Of a stretch of DNA of 64,000 bases, positions 60,733 to 64,000 are shown piece by piece. The stretch lies in contig NC_035793.1 of NCBI RefSeq assembly GCF_001653235.2, forward strand, positions 1,984,001 through 2,048,000, written 5' to 3'. Positions within the stretch are counted from its first letter, which is position 1. Every line of letters begins with the position of its first letter. Under the pieces are notes generated by a model. It ran no database searches and was not told the origin of the DNA. It saw only the letters and a program-made list of their open reading frames with translations. The translations under genes were made by a program, and so were the position numbers. The stretch comes from Pochonia chlamydosporia 170 (lineage: Eukaryota > Ascomycota > Sordariomycetes > Hypocreales > Clavicipitaceae).

Positions 60733-61446
60733 TGCCTATTGATAGCTTGGCGTAAACATGTTGGTCTAACACGTTATGATGTATTCGCCGTGTTGAAACG
60801 TGGACACAAACGTGGTAATGCATGGGAGGTGTTGTGTACTTTGGTGTGGCGTGTATTTGCCGTATGTTGTCAATCATAGTAACATGCCTGATAAGGAAAG
60901 TAATGACGGAAGTAAAACGTAATCCATCTCATTCTCATCTCCAGCAGATGATGGGGATATCACGAACCACAAGAACCGGCAAAGCCACCCGCGCACACGA
61001 CCGCCTAAATGCAGTACAGTGCCAAGATGGGGGGTCTAATCAGCTTCAACTCCATAAGCGAAAATATGCACCACCACACGGGCAAGATGGTGGCATGGGC
61101 CTTGGCTCAATAAAGTTGTGGATCAAACTGATCGGCCACCCTCCTTCTAGAATGTCTGACTCGTGCCGGCGCGAATGCCGCGCTGTTGGTTCCTGTCCCT
61201 GTCTCTTCATTTGACGTCTCATCTGGTCGGTGACCCTCCCCGATGGCTTGTCTGTTGGTTGCCGTTTCTCCACATGATAAACGTGGTGCACAGACTTGCA
61301 AATGCAACACCAAAGCATCACCATGATAACCACGCAGTACAGCAGTAGATAGTAAAACCAAAATATATATATCCAACTCCACCCCCAAACTTCCCCACGG
61401 GGTTCATCTTCACCAACATCTTCAACTTGACATCCCAAAAGCCACC
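60733..61446. other. Intergenic: regulator 3' flank and MFS promoter
   Basis: 0.7 kb between two genes on the same strand, with no gene. A run of alternating A/T near 61363 and a CT/CA-rich leader precede the MFS start. Confidence 0.6.
61363..61372 (+). promoter_or_regulatory. TATA-like element of the MFS transporter gene
   Basis: ATATATATAT, 75-84 bp before the ATG and followed by a CA-rich, G-poor leader, fits a core promoter. The ATG itself has an ideal context, GCCACCATG. Confidence 0.4.
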
Positions 61447-62904
61447 ATGTCTCACACCACCCCCGACCCCGAAAAGCCAAAATCCTCCACAGAAACCCAG
61501 CACCATGCATCATCCACGGAAAACCTGCAAATCGAAACCATCGACGCCCGCGCCGAGCGCAAGCTCCTCCTCAAACTAGACGCCTTCTTCGTCCCCATCA
61601 TCATGGTCGTCTACCTCACCTGCTTCCTGGACCGCACCAACATCGGCAACGTCAAGGTCGCAGGCATGCCCGAAGACATCGGCGCGTCACCGCAGCAGTT
61701 CTCCACAGCCGTGTCCATCTTCTACGCGACGTACGTGGCCTTCGAGCCGCCCTGGACCGTCATGATGAAGTGGATGACGCCGCGGATCCTGCTGACCTCT
61801 CTGTGCGTGGTGTGGTCCCTCGCCACCATCTTCTCCGGCTTCATCACCAATGTGGCGGGTCTGTATGCCGTGCGCTTGATCCTGGGTGCCTGTGAGGCGG
61901 GCCTGTTCCCTGCGCTGAACTTGTATCTTACCATGGTGTATAAGCGGGATGAGCAGGCCGCGCGGGTGTCCTACCTGTTTGTGTGTACGGCTATTGCGGG
62001 CGCATTCGGCGGCTTGTTGGCGTATAGTATTCTCAAGATGGACGGGGTGGCTGGCTACGCTGGCTGGCGGTGGGTGTACATCATCGAGGGGATATTTTCG
62101 GTCATCGTCGCGCCCATAATTTGGTTTGGCCTGCCGAATGATCCGTCGAATGCGTATTTCCTCAACGACGAGGAGAAGCGGATGATGAGGGTGCGCGCTG
62201 TACAGAGGGCACAGTACATGGGCAGCGAGGAGTTCAGCTGGGAGGAGATCCGGATAGGCCTGCAGGATCCGAAGCTGTATCTCAGCGCGGCGATCCAGTT
62301 CTGCCAGGACATTCTGCTGTACGGGTTCAGCACGTTTCTGCCGTCCATCATCGTTAGTATGGGGTACACGGTCATTCAGGCGCAGTACCTCAGTATACCG
62401 GTGTACATCTTCGGCGGGATATGTTTCCTGGCCGTGGCCTTTGTTTCAGACAGGTACTGCGTGCGCGGTCCGTTTGTTCTGCTAGCAAATGTCCCTGGCA
62501 TAATAGGGTATATCCTCATTCTGTGTCCGACAAGCAACCCCGTCAAGTTCCTCGGCACGTTTCTCTGCGCCGTGGCCGTGTATAATGGCCCCGGTCTGAA
62601 TCTGACGTGGCTGAATGTTAATGTCGCGCCGCATTATCGTCGCGCCACCGCTATTGGCATGCAGTTGAGCATAGGCAACTCGGCGGGCATTGTGGCCGGA
62701 CAGATTTACCGCTCGGCGCCGTATGTCCTGGGGAATAGCTTCTCTGTTGGTGCGCTCGGCGTCTCGCAGCTGGTTATTGTGCTCAAGTGGTTCTACTTGA
62801 GGCAGTGTAATGAGGAGAAGAGGAAGATTGAGAATGGCGAGAAGGACGATACCAGAAAGGTCAAGACTGGTGATCGGGAGCTGGACTTTAAGTATCACCT
62901 GTAG
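61447..62904 (+). CDS. MFS transporter, allantoate permease (Dal5/ACS) family
   Basis: Proton-coupled carrier of the anion:cation symporter group, whose fungal members import allantoate, nicotinate, pantothenate, dipeptides and similar organic acids. It is a single exon of 485 residues. The family hallmark YLTCFLDRTNIGNVKVAGM follows TM1. Also present are RLILGACEAGLFPALNLYLT (TM4-5), WRWVYIIEGIFSVIVAPIIW (TM6), the central loop LPNDPSNAYFLNDEEK, and GPGLNLTWLNVNVAPHYRRA with TAIGMQLSIGNSAGIVAGQI in the C-terminal half. Twelve membrane segments can be counted. N- and C-termini are hydrophilic and cytosolic. Strongly GC-biased third positions and the optimal start context suggest inducible high expression. 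The position after a Zn(II)2Cys6 regulator and near 5-oxoprolinase suggests uptake of pyroglutamate or a related acid, but the substrate is not determined by sequence. Confidence 0.93.
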   Translation: MSHTTPDPEKPKSSTETQHHASSTENLQIETIDARAERKLLLKLDAFFVPIIMVVYLTCFLDRTNIGNVKVAGMPEDIGASPQQFSTAVSIFYATYVAFEPPWTVMMKWMTPRILLTSLCVVWSLATIFSGFITNVAGLYAVRLILGACEAGLFPALNLYLTMVYKRDEQAARVSYLFVCTAIAGAFGGLLAYSILKMDGVAGYAGWRWVYIIEGIFSVIVAPIIWFGLPNDPSNAYFLNDEEKRMMRVRAVQRAQYMGSEEFSWEEIRIGLQDPKLYLSAAIQFCQDILLYGFSTFLPSIIVSMGYTVIQAQYLSIPVYIFGGICFLAVAFVSDRYCVRGPFVLLANVPGIIGYILILCPTSNPVKFLGTFLCAVAVYNGPGLNLTWLNVNVAPHYRRATAIGMQLSIGNSAGIVAGQIYRSAPYVLGNSFSVGALGVSQLVIVLKWFYLRQCNEEKRKIENGEKDDTRKVKTGDRELDFKYHL

Positions 62905-63525
62905 ATGGGGTTGTGTATTTCGTGAACCAAGTGTATTTTAGTAGCGAGCTTGTATTAAAAGTGTTCGTCTCTCGATATGTCATGGCGACTGCTGAAACGA
63001 TTCATCGGGATAAAACCGGCCAATGGGAAATGTTCAGTGTACACACCTTGCTAAGGGCCAAAAACTTCATTCACACAATGACTCTTCATATGTCATCTCA
63101 CCAGCTTCTTGCTTCATTAATTATATACACCCGCTGCAATATATATGGATTTATACAGGCCAAATCATGGTACGCCGGCCAGTGTGAGCCAAGATGAGCA
63201 CCACAAATCAATGTGGTAATGAAGAATCCCAAGATAATAACCAAATATTCCCAACCAGTAACCCAGTGCGTTGTCGCCAGGGTATCTTACTCCAATATCA
63301 TAAGACCCATTCATCGTCCAAGTCGTAAATATGTCCCTTCACCAATGGAGTATTATACGGTTTGTATCGTGCGCTACAGCCTCGTCTCGTCAAATAATTT
63401 GTACACCCACGCTCGTGATAACTTTCGACAACAGTCGACCATTTCTCCTCGGTAATAACATCGACAAACGTCCAAACTCAAGAGAGCCAACCGTCCTCGA
63501 GTGGAAAGCTTCTCAGTAAACCATC
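62905..63525. other. Convergent 3' flanks, MFS carrier and right-edge gene
   Basis: 620 bases, AT-rich, between convergent 3' ends. No gene or structured element was recognised. Confidence 0.55.
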
Positions 63526-64000
63526 TCAGCTCACTCCCCCAGTGTTGATGAAGTTCAGGTTCAAGCTCTCATAATTCCATAGCGCCGCCAAATCGCCGAG
63601 ATCACGCTCTGTAATGGCTCCGAAATTGCCACCAAAGTTAAGCCCTTGGTAAAATTCATCAGTTGGAGGTGTCATGTTGACATATGACGATGAATAATCC
63701 AGCTGTGCGGCATCATATGGCATAGGATTTGATTGGCCCATCATGGATCCCGACGCCATGGTAACCGGAGGACCGTATACGGCCGCTCCATCACTACTGA
63801 CATAATGGCTAGGTGGAGTAGTGTGTGAAGCTGGAACCTGGTAGAAGTGAGCATCGCTCGGAGGCGTCGTATAAGAAAGATGCGTATCGACGGATCCAGG
63901 GTCGCTGGCCACTGCCGCTTCTGCCTGGTTCATACTGGGCGGTGTCAGTGCCAGTTCGTTGGCTTTGGGCCGCTTTCTCACAGACTGGATTGGAGATTTC
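63526..64000 (-). CDS. C-terminal part of an unidentified protein, possibly a transcription factor (partial at right edge)
   Basis: The frame is open from the right edge to TGA at 63526, giving 158 visible residues with no start inside the window. It begins KSPIQSVRKRPKANELALTP and is then Ser/Thr/Pro-rich with repeated TPPS motifs (TPPSMNQ, TTPPSDAHF, TTPPSHYVS, MTPPTDEF). It ends in an acidic/aromatic segment (DLGDLAALWNYESLNLNFIN). This low-complexity composition with a final LWNYESLNLNF-type patch is common in activation domains of fungal Zn(II)2Cys6 factors, but no DNA-binding domain is in view. Direction and open length support a real gene; the functional call is inference. It is convergent with the MFS carrier. 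Confidence 0.6.
   Translation of the reverse strand, partial: KSPIQSVRKRPKANELALTPPSMNQAEAAVASDPGSVDTHLSYTTPPSDAHFYQVPASHTTPPSHYVSSDGAAVYGPPVTMASGSMMGQSNPMPYDAAQLDYSSSYVNMTPPTDEFYQGLNFGGNFGAITERDLGDLAALWNYESLNLNFINTGGVS

Overview
The window looks like chromosomal DNA of a filamentous ascomycete (Pezizomycotina; a hypocrealean Sordariomycete is my best guess). Most genes have short introns (about 46-90 nt) with GT-AG ends and CTAAC/CTGAC-like branch points. The proteins are typical fungal families: Zn(II)2Cys6 regulator, Sro7, Mam33, Tma16, YAT-type amino acid permease, allantoate-type MFS carrier. Gene models were spliced by hand, using reading phase, splice consensus and family conservation. 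No computation or database search was run.

Left part (1-28 kb), mostly housekeeping: the N-terminal part of a Ras GTPase-activating protein (-, runs off the left edge), a 6.6 kb gene-free stretch, a mitochondrial 1-Cys peroxiredoxin (+), an ariadne-type RBR ubiquitin ligase (+), exonuclease Exo1 (-), Tma16 (+), Mam33/p32 (+), an oxysterol-binding protein (-) and the Sro7/tomosyn exocytosis regulator (+).

Middle (27-52 kb), more accessory and gene-poor: a BAHD-like HXXXD acyltransferase (-), a small secreted cysteine-containing protein (+), a decayed coding fragment, a secreted GH31 alpha-glucosidase (+), a 6.3 kb gene-free stretch, an amino acid permease (+), another 5.4 kb stretch without a recognised gene, and a small two-exon unknown gene (+) that is visible only after splicing.

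Right part (52.6-64 kb): a 5-oxoprolinase gene (-) is divergent from a complete six-exon Zn(II)2Cys6 transcription factor (+), followed by an MFS transporter (+). At the right edge is the 3' end of another gene (-). Oxoprolinase, regulator and transporter together suggest a small catabolic island for 5-oxoproline (pyroglutamate) or a related amide. That link is inferred from neighbourhood only.

No rRNA, tRNA, CRISPR array or intact transposon was recognised. The points I would look at first are a probable in-frame GC-AG intron in the Exo1 nuclease domain, a tomosyn-type R-SNARE tail with its zero-layer arginine on the fungal Sro7 homologue, the oxoprolinase/regulator/transporter neighbourhood, two small genes revealed by splicing (a secreted protein and a cytosolic unknown), and a dispersed GACCAGAC motif in non-coding DNA.
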